Source of the DNA: Eucalyptus grandis
Taxonomy: Eukaryota; Streptophyta; Magnoliopsida; Myrtales; Myrtaceae
Reading direction: 5' to 3'
Assembly: GCF_016545825.1 (NCBI RefSeq)
Contig: NC_052619.1
Span: 34,635,803 to 34,699,802, forward strand
Length of the DNA stretch: 64,000 bases
The notes below the pieces were generated by a model, which was given only the letters and a program-made list of their open reading frames with translations, made no database searches and had not been told where the DNA came from. Both the position numbers and the translations under genes were made by a program. Below are positions 43,043 through 57,400 of the stretch, piece by piece. Each line of letters starts with the position of its first letter. Within the stretch, counting starts at the first letter, position 1.

Positions 43043-43797
43043 TTTTTAAAGGTTGGGAACAATTTTGTGCGCTCATTGTATTTCTGAATGGATAAATAAA
43101 TCCAATCTCTTGGGATTTGAATAGACTCGGTTAATATGCTTCCCGCTAATTCACGCAATCCATGCGTTTATCATCGCGACTCTTGATTCTCACCGTATTA
43201 CTCACGTTACATTGCCTCAAAAAGTGCGTTTAATTGTATAATCGTTTGTGTTGAATGGAATACAAAATAGCATCAATCAACGTATGATGTAATATGGAAG
43301 ACAAGAAAAACACAAACCATCGATAAGTTTCCTTTGGTGATAACCTAAAGACAGTAAGTATCGAGGTTTGACTACTTGAAGGATCATGAAATATCTTGTA
43401 AACCTTGCAAGCCGGTTAAGTATAGACTTTTGATCTATACAGGTGGATACAGTGTTGTTAGTGATTTGATGTATATATATTGAGCAAGCAGTTTCATTTA
43501 CTTAATCCAATGTTTCAGAGCCTTTCTATGGTAATGAAAGCAAGATTTGATTTGCTTCTTTAGGCTAATTTAACTATAAATTGACAGCACGTGCTATCTT
43601 TGAAAATTCAATCTATAGTGATAGTAATCTTTTTTTTTTTTTGGTAAAGGTAAGTATTAGTGATAGTAATCTTCTTCTTCCTTTGTTGTTAAATTTTTCA
43701 TTATAGAAAGAGGCTTGTTTTGGGTGATTTGATAGAGTGTGTTCATTTTAAAAACTCGACAAAGTCAATTGGATTGCTTTACAAAAAAACGTAGAGT
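43043..43797. other. Intergenic, nothing seen
   Basis: AT-rich; a T-tract at 43630-43642 lies beside a near-duplicate GTGATAGTAATCTT (43617 and 43659). No gene. Confidence 0.5.
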
Positions 43798-44310
43798 AAT
43801 AACACCATAAATCTTTGGATTTTTGTCCGTCTTACAATTGAGTACTTGAACTTCTTTTTTCAATCAATTACCTTAACTTTTCAAATTTAGTTCAATGTGA
43901 AGCCTCCATCTTATAAATTGATATGTCATGCAATTTTCCTAACGCGAAGCTTACTCAGCAAAAATTAAGCTTGATTAGTGATGTGGCTTGCCTATTTTGC
44001 ATATTCATGTAAGCGTTTAGTGATGAGGAGGGAGAAAGAGTGTTGACTTGGACGATTTTAGCATCTCCAATATGTCTCAGCTAACGTGGTATCATCTTAG
44101 GAGGCTACATCGAATGCCAAATTGGATAGCTTTATGGCGCTTTAACAAGGTTAGTGCTCATGCTAGCATTTTTCATTTGCAATTTTAATAGAGACCTAGT
44201 TGAGCGAATTTGAAAAGTGAAGATACTTGACACTGAACAATTAAAAAAAAGTTTAGATACTTGATCATACAACAAATAAAAGTTCAAGTAATTATGGTTT
44301 CATTATTTTA
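43798..44310. mobile_element. MITE-like element with inverted arms
   Basis: The left end (AACACCATAAATCTTTGG, later TACTTGAACTTC) returns in reverse complement at the right end (AAACCATAATTACTTGAAC). Inverted similarity continues inward for about 100 bases (AACTTTTCAAATT against CTTTTCAAATTCG). Non-coding; duplication not determined. Confidence 0.6.
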
Positions 44311-44369
44311 TAAAATAAATTCAAGGGCATGCCAAGGAAAAAGTCCCACACTTCTCCATAGATACTTTA

Positions 44370-44901
44370 TGGGAAAAGTGTTAGAAAAGTCTTAAACCTA
44401 TTGTGTTTGTATCAATTTAATCTTAAACCTTTTAATAGTGTCAATTTAATAATAAACTTTTTGACTTCATGACAATTTAGTCCTTGGCTAATTTTGACCG
44501 GATATTGCGCGTTAACGCCGGTCGGCTTACATGAAGCCGTCGGTACTAATATGGACAATTTTAAATATATATATTTTAATTTTGTAATTAATTTTTTATG
44601 ATTTTTCTTTCATTTATTTTCTCATCCATTGGCCATGGCCGGTCACCAGCAAAAGGAAGAAGGGGAGGAAAAAAAAAGAAAAAAAACTTGAAGGAATAAT
44701 AAAATAGATAAAAATTAATAAAATATTATAAAAAAATTGTCTACATTAGCAATATTCAGCCAAAATTAACCAGAAGGACTGAATTAGCACTAGGTCAAAA
44801 TGTTTAAGACTAAGTTGATAGTACTAAATTGGCACCATTAAAATGTTTAATACTAGATTAAAGCAAATGCAATAGATTTTAGACTTTTTCGACATTTTCG
44901 T
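44370..44901. mobile_element. Long-TIR MITE (Mutator-like)
   Basis: Inverted repeats of about 100 bp: left GAAAAGTCTTAAACCTATTG, right complement GAAAAAGTCTAAAATCTATT, with similarity running on through CAATTTAATCTTAAACCTTTT. Flanks GATACTTTA (44361-44369) and GATACATTC (44902-44910) agree at 7 of 9 bases, as expected for an aged 9-bp duplication of a Mutator-type element. The core contains a GGCCATGGCCGG palindrome near 44630. No transposase. Confidence 0.68.
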
Positions 44902-46208
44902 GATACATTCACTACATCGATTCTATTTTATCATTAGTTTAATCACCGACACATTTTTTCTTTTCCTTATCAATGACTAAATCTCTTTATTTGTATGACT
45001 TTTGGAGTATCTATGGATATAAGCTGAAGCAGTAGAACTTTGTTTTGGCTCAATTCATGACACAAACATAACAAGTGCAGAAGCCATTGAAAGGGTCAAT
45101 AAGGACAGGAAAAAATGGGAAGAGAATGGATTGTTTTGTCGTGGACATATTTTGAACACACTATTTGATTGTTTGTATGATCGAGATGAAATTTGCTAGA
45201 GACATATGGATGCACATGAATTCAAATACAAGGCACAAAAGCAAGGTGCGAATAAATATTTGATCGCCAAATATTTTGAATCTAAATTTGTTGATACAAA
45301 ACCCTTGTCGGAGCAAGTTCGTAAAAGGCAAGTGCTTTTCAACAAAATTCATGCCGTCAAGATTAATATTCCATAATCCTTTCAAGTTCGAGCAATTATT
45401 GCAAAATTGCCTCCAAACTAGAATGATTATGGAAAAAATGTTGCATAAGTCCAAAAGCATTAATTTGGAACAAATTCAAAAAGTATTTTCTAATTGAAGA
45501 AGAGTCACATTTACATGGTAATTCTAATATGATACCAAGGTGAATGTTGTGGAGGGTAATGGATTTCAATCCAAAAACCACCAAAACTTTAAAGTTAAGA
45601 AAGGATAGAAATTTAAGAGGACATATAAGGAGAAAAATTGTGGCTTATTTGTGGCAAAGTGGAACACTATGCAAAAGAGTGCATGCACCACAAGAACACA
45701 TCCAATGACAAGAACACGTCAATGGTGAAGGCAGATGCTTAATATGATTGAAGAGAATTTCGTGGCCATGATTATAATCATGTTTTCAAACATGAATATT
45801 TCTGGAAAAAATTAATGATTCTGTGTCCATGAGTTTTGAAATCAATGTTACTTCCATTGAATCTGGTTGGTGGTTAAATTTTGGTGCAATTGTCCATATA
45901 TGCAAGGACCAATCGATGTCTAAGCATTTTGAAGATGCTATTGATGCAAAATTTTGAAAAGGTCTAGATGGAAAATAATACAATTGAAAAGGTTGGTACA
46001 AAGGCACGATGGAGATAGATTTTACTTCTAAAAAGGAGGTTACCCTTCTTAATGTGTTACTTGTACCCAAAATTAGGAAACACTTAATTTTTGTTGGTTT
46101 ACTTTGTAAAGGGGATTTTGATTTTGTTGGAATGCGAGAAGATTATCTCGTCAAAGAATGATCTATCTGTTGGAATGAGTTATACTAGTGATGGAATGTA
46201 TCAGGCTG

Positions 46209-46372
<164 letters not shown>

Positions 46373-47429
46373 GTCATTTCCTAGTATTAGTAACAAATTT
46401 AAATTCAATGGCATGTTAACACGTAGTGGCAAAAGGTATTTTATTACTTTGTGGATGAGTGTATGGTTATCTTCTAGGATCAAAAGATGAATCATTGACC
46501 ATATTTAAGAAATATAAGGCTGAAACAGAAAATCAATTAAAAAAGAAAGTTAAAGTTCAATGTTCAGATAGAGGTGGAGAATATTTCTTAAATAATTTTT
46601 CATGTTGTTTGTGAAGAACATGGTTTTATTCATCAAGTTTCAACGCCATACACTCTACAACAAAATGATTTGGCTAAAAGAAAGAATAAGTCTTTAAGAG
46701 AAGTGGTTAATTTTATGCTTTCAAATTCAAAGCTTTCAACCATAAAAAGCAAAATTCAAAGTCACCAATTAAATTTGTGGGAGAGGCGTAGTTTATTTAT
46801 TATATTCATAATAGGATATCATCTCAGAGAAATTACATCAACCATCATGAATTGTGGAAACGCAGAAAACCAAACTTATCATATCTTAAAGCGTGGGGGT
46901 GTTTAGCATATTAAAGAGTACTGGATCCTAAGAGAACCAAACTTGACCTTAGGGCTATTAAAAGTGTTTTTCTTGCATAGTTCGAAACAATATAACTTAT
47001 AGGCTCCTTGATTTAGAGTCAATGTCATTGTAAAATCAAGAGATATTGATTTCTTTGAGAATAAATATTCTGCTAGTTTTGAAATTATGAAGAATAATGT
47101 TAAAAAACAAGATACAATCAATTAAAACTTATAGAATCACAAGTAGATTCTTGTGAGAAAAAACGTATGATTCCAAAGACACGACTAAATCTTGGAGAAG
47201 CACTAGAGCAAGAAAACCGAAAGATTTAGGTCTAAATTTTAGTACTCGTGTTTTCCTTGTTCAAGGAGACACAAGTAACAATGTAGTAAATAAATATCTT
47301 TTAGTATTAAATCTAGAAGATGATCATAAAAGTTTTAGTGATGATATGTCTTCTAGAGATAGCTTCTTTATATAAAGAAGCTATAAATGATGAAATGTAC
47401 TTAATTATGCCCAATAATACTTGGATATT

Positions 47430-48040
47430 AATAGATTTACCAAAAGGATTTAAACCTATTAGGTACAATTTTTTTTTTTAGGAGAAAATATAATTATGAT
47501 AATTCTATCCAAGCTTTTAAGGCTAGATTAGTAGCCAAGGGGTATAAGCAAAATGAAGGAATAGACTAGTTTAGTACACATAATCTTGTAGCATACATAA
47601 TGTCCATTGGAATTCTTTTTGCATTAGAATCTATTTATCATCTTTGCATTCATCAAATAGATGTCAAAATTGTATTCTTAAATGTAGATTTAAATTAAGC
47701 TAGAATAGATTATTTTGATATACATGCTTTTGTAGCACATGTAACGTCTCTTGGAAATTCTTTTTGCATTAGCATCCATTTATCATTTTGGTATTCATCA
47801 AATGGATGTAAAATTGTATTCTTAAATAGAGACTCAAATAAGGAAATTTACAGGGAATAACTAGAGAATTTTTTCTTTCTAGAAATGAAAGGAAAGTATT
47901 TAAATTGGTTAAATCTCTTTATGGGCTTAAGCAAGCACCTAAGCATTGATATGAAACATTTGACTTAGATTTATTCTAAATTCACTCAAGATTATAGTGT
48001 TTTAGTTTGTTCATATGTTGATCATATGCTTCTTTTGCGA
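47430..48040 (+). pseudogene. Copia reverse transcriptase (decayed)
   Basis: Motifs: FKARLVAKGYKQNEGID, HQIDVKIVFLN (first catalytic Asp region), KSLYGLKQAPKH, and SYVDHMLLL where the catalytic YVDD is changed to YVDH. Part of the palm region is duplicated in tandem (47588-47696 and 47732-47839). Confidence 0.85.
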
Positions 48041-48479
48041 TCTAAATTACTGGAGTTATTAAGACTAATAAGTATCTAACTTCCATATTAAAAATGAAAA
48101 ATTTGGGTATGGTACATACTATCTTGGGTATTAAAGTTAGAAAAATTAGTAGAGGTTATTATTTGAGCCATAACCTTTAGGTTTGAAAAATGTTAGATTA
48201 ATTTAAACATCTTGATTTTGAAGAAGTGAGTACTCCATTTGATTTAGTATTAAATCGAATCACTGTATTGGTAGAGCAATAGCACAACTTGAATATGCAA
48301 GTATTGAATGGTCTATAATGTATGCAATGCACTGTACTAGATTTTATATTGTTTTTCCTATGTAAGTTGAGTAGATATACTAGTAATCCAAGTATAGAAC
48401 ATTGGAATGCTACTTTGAATTTTTGTTATCTTAAGAGAACTAAAAATTTGGGATCTATAATGATTATTTTACTATATTA

Positions 48480-48920
48480 AAAGGATATACTGATGTTAGT
48501 TGGCTTATAAGTATGAGGGATTAAATGGATTTTCACATTAGGTGGATGTGCATGTATCGTGGGCGAGTAAGAAACAAACATGTATAGCTCATTCAAAGAT
48601 GGAACCTAAATTCATTGCTTTAGCACCAATTGTGAAAGTGGCTGAATTAATTACAAATTTGTTGTCAAACATTAAATTATGGTTTAGTCTTATGCAAACG
48701 GTAATTAGAAATTCTATCCATTGTGATAGTTAGACTATTTTAGCAAAGAGGTTATAGTAGCACTTATAATGACAAGTCTAGATATATTGGTTTAAGATAT
48801 GAGTATGCAAGACAATTGATTCTAGATAGTACCATAACAATTGTCTACGTGAGCTTGAGCAAGAATCTAACTGATCCCTTTAAATAGCCTCTACCAAGAG
48901 AGGTGGAAGAAATGACATAA
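48480..48920 (+). pseudogene. Copia RNase H (decayed)
   Basis: GYTDVSW, then SKKQTCIAHSKMEPKFIALA with the catalytic Glu region substituted, CDS near 48730, KSRYIGLRYEYARQLI, and SKNLTDPFK. The pattern is the copia RNase H C-terminus. Confidence 0.85.
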
Positions 48921-48935
48921 AAACAAATTGGGCTG

Positions 48936-51022
48936 GAACTTTTGACTAAAATCACCAGTAATGAGAAAAATGACACTAGAAGTGCCATAGTTTTCATATG
49001 TTGCTCACTTGAGTGCCAAAACTTTTCAAAGCGTCATTTGAGTGCTATCTTTGAAAAAAACGATCACTTTAGTGTCATCATCGATTTGAGTTGTTAGAAA
49101 ATCCAACATGCCAATTTTTTTATATTTTTTATTTAGGCAGAGTTAACTCAACATTTTTTGATTGAATCGACATGGCCTAACCATTGACACCACAAGAACG
49201 CAACCTAGCTCATTGTCACCTCTCATCTTGCTATTTCCAAACTTGCCACCATTGCCCCTCGTTTTTTCATCTCTTTTACAGCTTGCCCACTGCAATGCAA
49301 CTATCCAAAGCGAGGTCAGTTCGGATTTTTTTTTTTTTTACAACCCTACACGTAAAGCACCATCGCATTTTGGTTGGGGAGTCAATGAGTCGAGAGGACT
49401 CTTTTTATTAAATTCTGAGAGGGCTTGTGCATGTTACTATGCTAGTTACAATGTTTGGGCAGTAGGACGTTTGCCCCCATAATGGCTGACGCCTTCCATG
49501 GTTGAATTTAGCATTTTTATTTTATTTTATGGAGAGACAACGGTGGTGGAGATGGGAGCGAAGGAAGGAAAGAGACACTTGTCCCTAAAAGTGACTCAAA
49601 TTAGGGATTTTGGCTTCAAGCTTCAAGCATGAATTGGGTTGGCGAACAAGGGGACTGGATTGCAGTGTAAAATTTACCCCGAAATAAATGAAAATGTTAG
49701 GATTTGGGACGAATTGAAGTTGGACCTGTTTTGGGTTTTCCAGAAACACATGAAAATGTGATTGTTTCCACTGGCATGTGAAGTTTATAGAGCAGACCTC
49801 CAATAGAGGCATTAAAACTACAATTAACATGCTTGGTCCATCTAATAATAACTCATTATTTATTGGGTCATTATGTGTATCTTAGGAAATTTGAGTTTGG
49901 TTGGGTTGGATTTGGGAAATCTTCTTCTTTTAGTTAAAACTCAATACAAATGATTGGAATTTGGATAACATAGAATGCTCATTATTCCTATATTGTTGTA
50001 TAATGCATTTTCATTTGATGGATTGAAACAAAGAAAAATAAGTTATTCCATGGAGTTGATGAAGTGGAATTCATGATCGTGAGGGCAACAAATAAGGTGA
50101 GGTACTTAACTCTCATCTTCCTGTTCATAAAAAGTGAGCTAATTGATCAAAGCCCTAGGATAACTTTTCAAAAATCATAGATAAGAACACAAAGAAACAA
50201 TTAAAGTAAAGTGCATTTACTATAGGAATGAGTGTGGGTATTGTGTTGATTATGGAACATCTACTATGTGGAAGCAATTGAGAAAGTGCAAAAAAATGTG
50301 ACTAGCATGGCAAGGGAAAATGTTGTTTGCACCATGTAACAAAGATGTGGCTGGCATGGTAAAAGAAAATACTTATGGTGGTAGACCCTTAACAACGATT
50401 AAGAACAATGTAGACACATGCTTGTTTGGGTGATCATTGTTGATAAACAACCTTTTTCCTTGTTTGAGCATGTTAATTTTTCATGATTTTGTCATTGAAT
50501 TACAACATTTCTTCCAATATTTGTCACAATTTACAATGGATAGAGATTGTATGTGTTGGAGAAACAACTTTAAATGATTTTGATAATTTCCAAACTATCT
50601 TTACTATATATTTACTATGGTATCCGTAGATGTTCGTGACAAGTAGCAAAGACTATGCGATAGCCATGGTGTGATCCAGATGGTAAAGGTTGCGGTATGT
50701 CTTGATACAATTTTTCCATAAATAGGACCAACAAACCTAAAGATCAGTTGTTGTCAATGTTTGTATCAATGTTGTATACATTAGGTCTTTGAAATTGTGG
50801 AAGCAACGTTCATATGATAATGTTCATTGAATCAACAAACTAGTTGTTGTGGATATGGATATGCTCAGTAGCAGAACCTAGATGATAATAGAAAATGAAA
50901 TGCTATGTTGTCTAATAGGTCTATTAGAAGCTATAGTGAAGAGACGCAACATATCTATTTTTGGTAGTTTGCGGATGTTTTGGAAAAGGAATGTATGGGC
51001 AATTTTATCTTTGGACAATAGT
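48936..51022. other. AT-rich, mostly empty
   Basis: 48970-49130 repeats phrases such as 'TTTGAGTGCTATC' and 'TTTAGTGTCATC', like one arm of a MITE whose partner was not found. 49160-49490 is of more balanced composition with no recognised product. The rest holds only short frames. Confidence 0.4.
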
Positions 51023-54000
51023 TGTCACGTCCTGATCCTTCGAGCGTGTGCCCATCCTTTAGTGGTGGATTAATAGAAACGTCCCAGGACGCATTGCCGA
51101 CCCATTCATTTTAATGCACATGTGGAAGTAGTTTAAAAAATCCCCAGACAATAACAAGATGAGATAGGAAAGTAGGGCCATAATTTTGAAAACCATCACA
51201 CTTATATATACATATCACAACTAGTGATATACAAACCAATTGGAGCCTTCAGCAAATTGCACCAGGGACTTTAGTACTTCAAGAACCGAGTCTACCTTGT
51301 CTACGATCGAACCTTAAGGAGGATCCGCTGTGCCCTTCCTAAAAGCGACTTCCAAAATATATCAAGATATCTCAGACTCCGGGATGGGACCCTCTCTCTA
51401 GCCATCCTGAACCTGGCGGTACCATGATCAGTATCGGTGGGGCACCTTGTGGGTGAGACTCTCGTCGACCCAGACTATGGACCTCACCAGTTCATAGGTC
51501 CAGCCCCTAGGGCTTCTATGCAACAAAATATAAGATGTCTGCTCGGTAACCTTCTTAGGTAGTCCAAAAAACTCATGAGCTACCATCTATGGACCTGAAA
51601 TGTTATCCCACAATGGGGCGAGATGACGTCTTAGCGTGTTCTACCCCCTAAGACTTGACTAGGAAGAAAATATGCCCCAATGGCTACCTAAGCACAAACA
51701 TAAGTCGGAGAACTTACCTTGGCCTTAGTCCCTTCTTGCAAGTTAGTCTATCTCATAGATACACAAATCACATTAACCAATCACTTGAATTCACCAAATT
51801 AGATCGAACTATCGATCAATCGACTCAGTCGATTACATGTCATCATGACCTTCTCTCGGTCGACCAAATCAATACTATTTAATAAGTCCGACCATGTAAT
51901 AATAGATAGTATAGCTCGCGCTAAGTTGATAAATAGTATACTGCTCCCTTACTAAGCTGCCATATTAGAACCCGTAGGTTGATATGGTATAGTAATAATG
52001 CTAACTTTAAGCTGATAGTAACATAGCTCGCGCTAAGCTGATAAGGTATACTACAATATGAGCTGACATATCAGAACTCGTAGGTTGATATAGTATACCG
52101 ATATACTGCTCTTAATATACGCTGACATATCGCCCGTAAGCTGATATAGTATACTACCCCAACCATATAACCGGTTTATCATTTTTATTATACTCGATAA
52201 AAATAGCCATGTATGGGTACACGGTTAACCTTAGCTAAAATACAAGATTTTCACTTTCAAACATCCCACCATTTCTAGCAGTCCAAAAATAGAATTTTGG
52301 CGCTATAGACTGACACCCGGTAATTCTCCAATTAATTACCAAAATTATCAATTTTTGGGATAATTACCCACAACCACCAATTGCACTCAATTTGCACAAA
52401 ATAACGGCCAAATAAATAAACAGATCACACCACTGCAATCAGCATGAAATTCTGATTATCGAATATCCCAATCTAATTTCCGGAAAATAAATAAATAAAT
52501 AAATAATTACGAAAAATAATAAATAAATGCCAATAAATAGAACTTATGCCTGTAAAACCTAATTGGAAGCTGAGACGGGCCCGAAATTTTTTTGAACCAC
52601 TTTAGTTAAATACTAGAGCTTGTTTAGGCTCTAACTACACTACTCTAACCACCTAACATGTAATAACAATTAATTAAATTGCTAATCTAATCTAACTATC
52701 TACATAATCCATATTTAGTCTAAACTAAACAACCATTAAACGTCATTAACTTACTAAGTAAGGATTAGTGAGTTAAACTCACTTGTTAAGCGATCCGCTC
52801 GGATCAAATCGATGGGGACGCTATGAGGGACGAGAAACTCCAAAGGGGGCTTGCCAACTGGGGTCGGGAACGCTTTGAAAGCGGGCTGAACAATATTGCG
52901 AATACCCACAAGCTTCGATTCTGTGTTGGTGATGGTTGAGGCCGAGAGAGGTGGCTCGGTTTGCTAGCTTGTGGCCGATACAAGCAAGGACAGAATCGGT
53001 GGAGCTGTCGTGGCTTGGATGGGCGAAGGCGGGCTTCAAGGTGGCTCCGGCGACGGCGAGATGAGCTCGAACAACTCTGGGGATCACCTGGGCTCGTGGT
53101 TGAAGTAGGAGGACGGCTAGGGTAGGCGGAGATGCGAGCGGAGCTGGTGTGAGGTGCAACGGGCGCGACGGTGGGTGAGCGGCGGTCCGACGGGGGATGC
53201 GCTGCTCCAACAACTTCAGCTGGTCTCCTCTGTGTTTGCTGAGCTCAAAGCAACATGAAGAAGGGGGAGAATGAGAGCTCGATGGTGGGAAAGAAGGAGG
53301 GGCAAGGAGATCACTTGGTCTCTTCTTATTTCACTTGGTCTCTTTGACTTGGCCCCACACACCAGTTGGCTTCCCTCAGCAAATTGCAGCCACAAAAACC
53401 CCTTCTAGACGCCTTGAGTTGGTCCAAAATGTTTGGTCCATGGGGGCATACGAATTTCACATTATTTTCCCTCAATTTGGACTTTAATCCTTCTTGGATC
53501 AACTCAAATCAGCTCCCATAAATTCCCCTATCGAGTCAACGATCAAATTGGTATTTTTCTCACTAATTGAACCTACTGGCATCCCAAATTCACGATAAAA
53601 AATGGTCCTCTGCATTTCCTAGTTGAAAACAACTCTAACTCGACTTTTTCACCAAAAATCCCGGTTTGCAAAAAATTTCCTAAAATGATTTGTGACATTA
53701 TAGAACTTTCAATTTCTGAAATCATATTCAAATTCGCAATTAATTTCGATTTGGCGCAGTTTTAGCGTGACCTAGGCTTCTAGGTAGCTTTTAGAAATTT
53801 TTAGTACAAATGACATGTGGTTGATTTGCTTTGAGCCACAATGAACCTATTCGACACATTGACAACTCTCGGTTATCGTGAAAATCTCGAAAATTCAAAT
53901 ACAGACACAGGGTACCAAAATGTTAAAAAAATCAATATAGTGCCAATCGACAAAAATTTTATAATTTAGTGGAATCACCTACATTTAACCACACATCTCA

Positions 54001-54229
54001 GTCAAACTGGCTTATATCTGATTTTTAATCGATCTTACTATACCAGAATTATCTTTGTAAATAAGTACGGTCGAGTAGTCGATTCCTGATTGAATCCTCA
54101 AGTCTATTACATTAAAATTTCTTAATGACTTCCCCATATAATTTAATTATCTATAACACTATAGGCATGTCAATGAAAAATCCGATTAATTTAATTGTAA
54201 GCAAAGGTAAAAAAAACCAGGATGTCACA
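51023..54229 (-). mobile_element. Probable 3.2-kb solo LTR or LTR-like unit
   Basis: On the minus strand it starts TGTGACATCCTGGTTTTTTT and ends GATCAGGACGTGACA: TG...CA with near-inverted termini TGTGACATCCTG / CAGGACGTGACA. The flanking 5-mers ATAGT and GTAGC agree at only 3 of 5 positions, so a duplication is doubtful. The GC-rich block 52800-53220 lies between AT-rich arms, as in the other 3-kb LTRs here. No Pol inside. A 130-codon minus-strand frame at 52821-53213 resembles nothing known. Confidence 0.55.
51880..52165. repeat. Degenerate short tandem repeats (GCTGATA units)
   Basis: Phrases such as GCTGATATAGTATACT, CGTAGGTTGATAT, AGCTCGCGCTAAG and GCTGACATATC recur in alternating order over about 280 bases with irregular 50-70 base spacing. 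Confidence 0.7.
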
Positions 54230-54466
54230 GTAGCATCAACGGTAACTCTAATGGCTCTTTACTTCCCTAATTCACCTCCAACGGATATATTGAAGATGAG
54301 TATAAAAGAGATCTCAGAAGCAAAATGTTAGAAACATGCAAATACAAAGACTAAAAATTTGCTATAAGTTGTGTTTTGAGCAAAACGCTCTCTTTCAACC
54401 GTTTCTCTAAGTATTGTATTCTTGTTGTCTGAGTAATTGTGCTAAAGATTAAATGTACAAGAGTAA

Positions 54467-57400
54467 TGTCGTGACTTAATCTCAAGTGAACCACCTAGAG
54501 TTTTGGCTAATGGATTACTAAGCCTAAATTTAGCTCGGGCTCTGCTAAGCTCATACTAATTAGCGACTTAGGCTTAAGTTCTTAATAAGCAAATGATTTT
54601 TAACTAGATTTTTAACTAGAAGCCGTCACTTATTGATTTATGGTAAGTCAATTAGACACCTAAGTAAAATAACAATATCATTATTTTACTTCTATGAATA
54701 AGAAATTTTGAATAGAAGGACTTGATTACACTAATTTCTCTAATGTTTTTTCGGTATTGTTCTTTTCATCAAAAATATTTATCGAGCGGCTTGAGCTCAT
54801 TTTATTACTTCCTAACATGTGAGATGACCATACAGGTACACAATTTATCAATTTAACACCCAAAAAAATAATAAATAAATTGCAAAACTTACCTCATAAT
54901 AACGAAAGTATCTACAATGTTAACTTAGAATTCATATCAATAGCCTAAATATGATTTTTAATTAGCATACAATCACTCAATCTATTAGGATTTTCTCTTA
55001 TTTAATGAAACTTAATCTACGTGTAATGTGATGTAATGATGTACAAAAATGTATCTATACTAACATGACATGGAACGTGCAACCTAATATGCAAACTATA
55101 TGTCATGCGATGTTACTTACGTGACCTAATCTTATGACAGACAGATATTAATGCAACTATTCTAATATGTCACATGTTTAAATGATCCTAAGTATGCAAT
55201 GACTAAATGAAGTGCAAGGGGTGACCTAATTCTACATGACACGCATGATATTTGTTATGTTTTCTTTCTTTTTAATTAAGAATTCGAAATTAAAATCACC
55301 CAATAATTAAACATGCAATTTTAATTAAGGAAAAGGAAATCTAATATCAAAAAGCAATGTTTTTGGTATTTTTTTTTTGAAAATTCGGAATAAATAAATA
55401 ACCTAATCCAAACATGAAATCTAGCCCAAAACAAGCAATATTCTAGCAAGAATCAAATCTAATTCGAAGATTTTTTTTGTTTGGGTTTTCTTTTTTAAAA
55501 TAAGCAATTAAATAATGGATAATATTTAATTAAATAATGCAATCCACGATCTTATGTTATTTATATCGATAAGGACACAAAATATACCAATGATCATATC
55601 TACGTAATTATGAATATTGATGAAAGGCTTATCTATTGAAATTTGGAAATTAGTAAATCAAATATTGTATCCAAATGATTATGGATAGGATAGAAGATTT
55701 TCCGTACCCAGAGCATTGTATCTTGTATCTTGTAGTTAGAGATTGAATGGTGGTCAAGTACATTGTTAAGTTAGGAAAGTTTTCTATCTAACTTAACAAT
55801 GTATTTTAGGATTTTGTGGATATTACATTATTTGAGTAAATATCTAATAGAAAATTTGAATATCCAATAGAATATGTCTAATATATCGAAATACACGAAT
55901 CATCCAAATAAGGCAGTAAAATATTTAGAATATACTAAAGATAAGCATCTAACCTAATTTGAGGATACTCTTTCCAAATTTGGATCAAGTGCAACCGGCT
56001 CCATAGTGGGATGGCGAGTGGTGAGAGGCAGCTAGTGGTGGCAGACAGTGGGCGACTCGCGGCTGGTCGTCAACGACAGCAGTGATGCTCGTCGCGGCGT
56101 GGGCCACGACTCAATTGGGAGTGCCGCAACTGATAAGCGCTCGAGAAGACTAGCTAATTGCCATGTCAGGATTTTGCCACCTGGTTTATTCTTGCTTGTG
56201 GATGATTCCAAGTGCGCTCCTTCAGGACTTCTTCACCACCTCATTCACGGATTACACCTGCGCATAAAAAGAGAATTCTTCTTTTCTTTTTCTTTTTTTC
56301 GTTTTACTAATAACCTCCCAACGGACACAACACCCAAAGATCTCTGGTACAGCTACGTGTAATTGGGATTGTTCGGTGAAACTCGACTTGGCTGCGGTTT
56401 TATTATCGGATCAGTAGCTTCATTGCCTCCTCAGCTCAGTATGATACGGACTAGAGGCAGCAGCTGGGAGGATTGGAACGGCTCGTCATCGCTGGTGCCG
56501 TCACGGGCAGGAGCAATAAGCAGCAACGAGGGCAATGGATCGTCGTCATCACGAGGCAATTGGACTGCTGTCGTCGAGCTCGGCAAGGCAACGAACGACA
56601 GCAACGATGATACGGCAGAGGGCGCTTGGCCAAGGCGTGAGCTTCCTCTCACTCTCTTCTCTCTCTCACGTATTTTCAATTCGTCTTTATTGCCTCCAAG
56701 AAAAGAGAGTCCCGTCTATCCTTTTATAATGAAGAAGTCAGAAGATTTCTCAATTTTTACTTTCCTTTTGTGCAAGCAAAAGAAATGGTTCTCAAGCGTT
56801 GGATGAATTGTTCTGGAAAAGAAATTCCATTTTTGAATGATGCCAAAACCTTCTCTTGCCCTTCTTTCACTTGTTTTCTCCACACGCTCGTACTTATCGA
56901 CTCAATTAAATCTTTTTTCTTTTCTTTCTTTATTTTTATATTTGCCCATACTAGATCATGGACCGAATATGATGCCATGATTACATAAGAAGATAATATA
57001 TGCTGAAGATTTTAATTTTTTTCTTCCATCGGCAAAAATATTGATCCAGCACTTGGATTTTGCTTAAGCCCATTGTGTGAGTGGGCTCCTTGATGGCCGA
57101 GTCTTCATTCGCCCATTAAACACATATTCGGCCCACATTTGCCGCATTTTTCCTTTTCATGGCTTAGAACTCTTGATTTCAGATTATTATTTTTTCAATT
57201 CAGATCACCGAATTTGGCTATGGACTCTATAGGCTTGACTGAATTTCATGCTTCCACGGGCTAAGTCCAACTCTCTAAATTAAAACTCAAAATCATCAAT
57301 TCAAATCCATTGACCAGATCGACACGAATGCAATTAATATAAACTATATAATAAATGCTCATAAAATTATATACTATGCAATTTAATTCCAACATTGTTG

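Noticed and set aside
51023..54229. A protein-coding gene at 52821-53213 (minus, 130 codons)
   Set aside because: Sits in the GC core of an LTR-like unit, no motif, no splice support.
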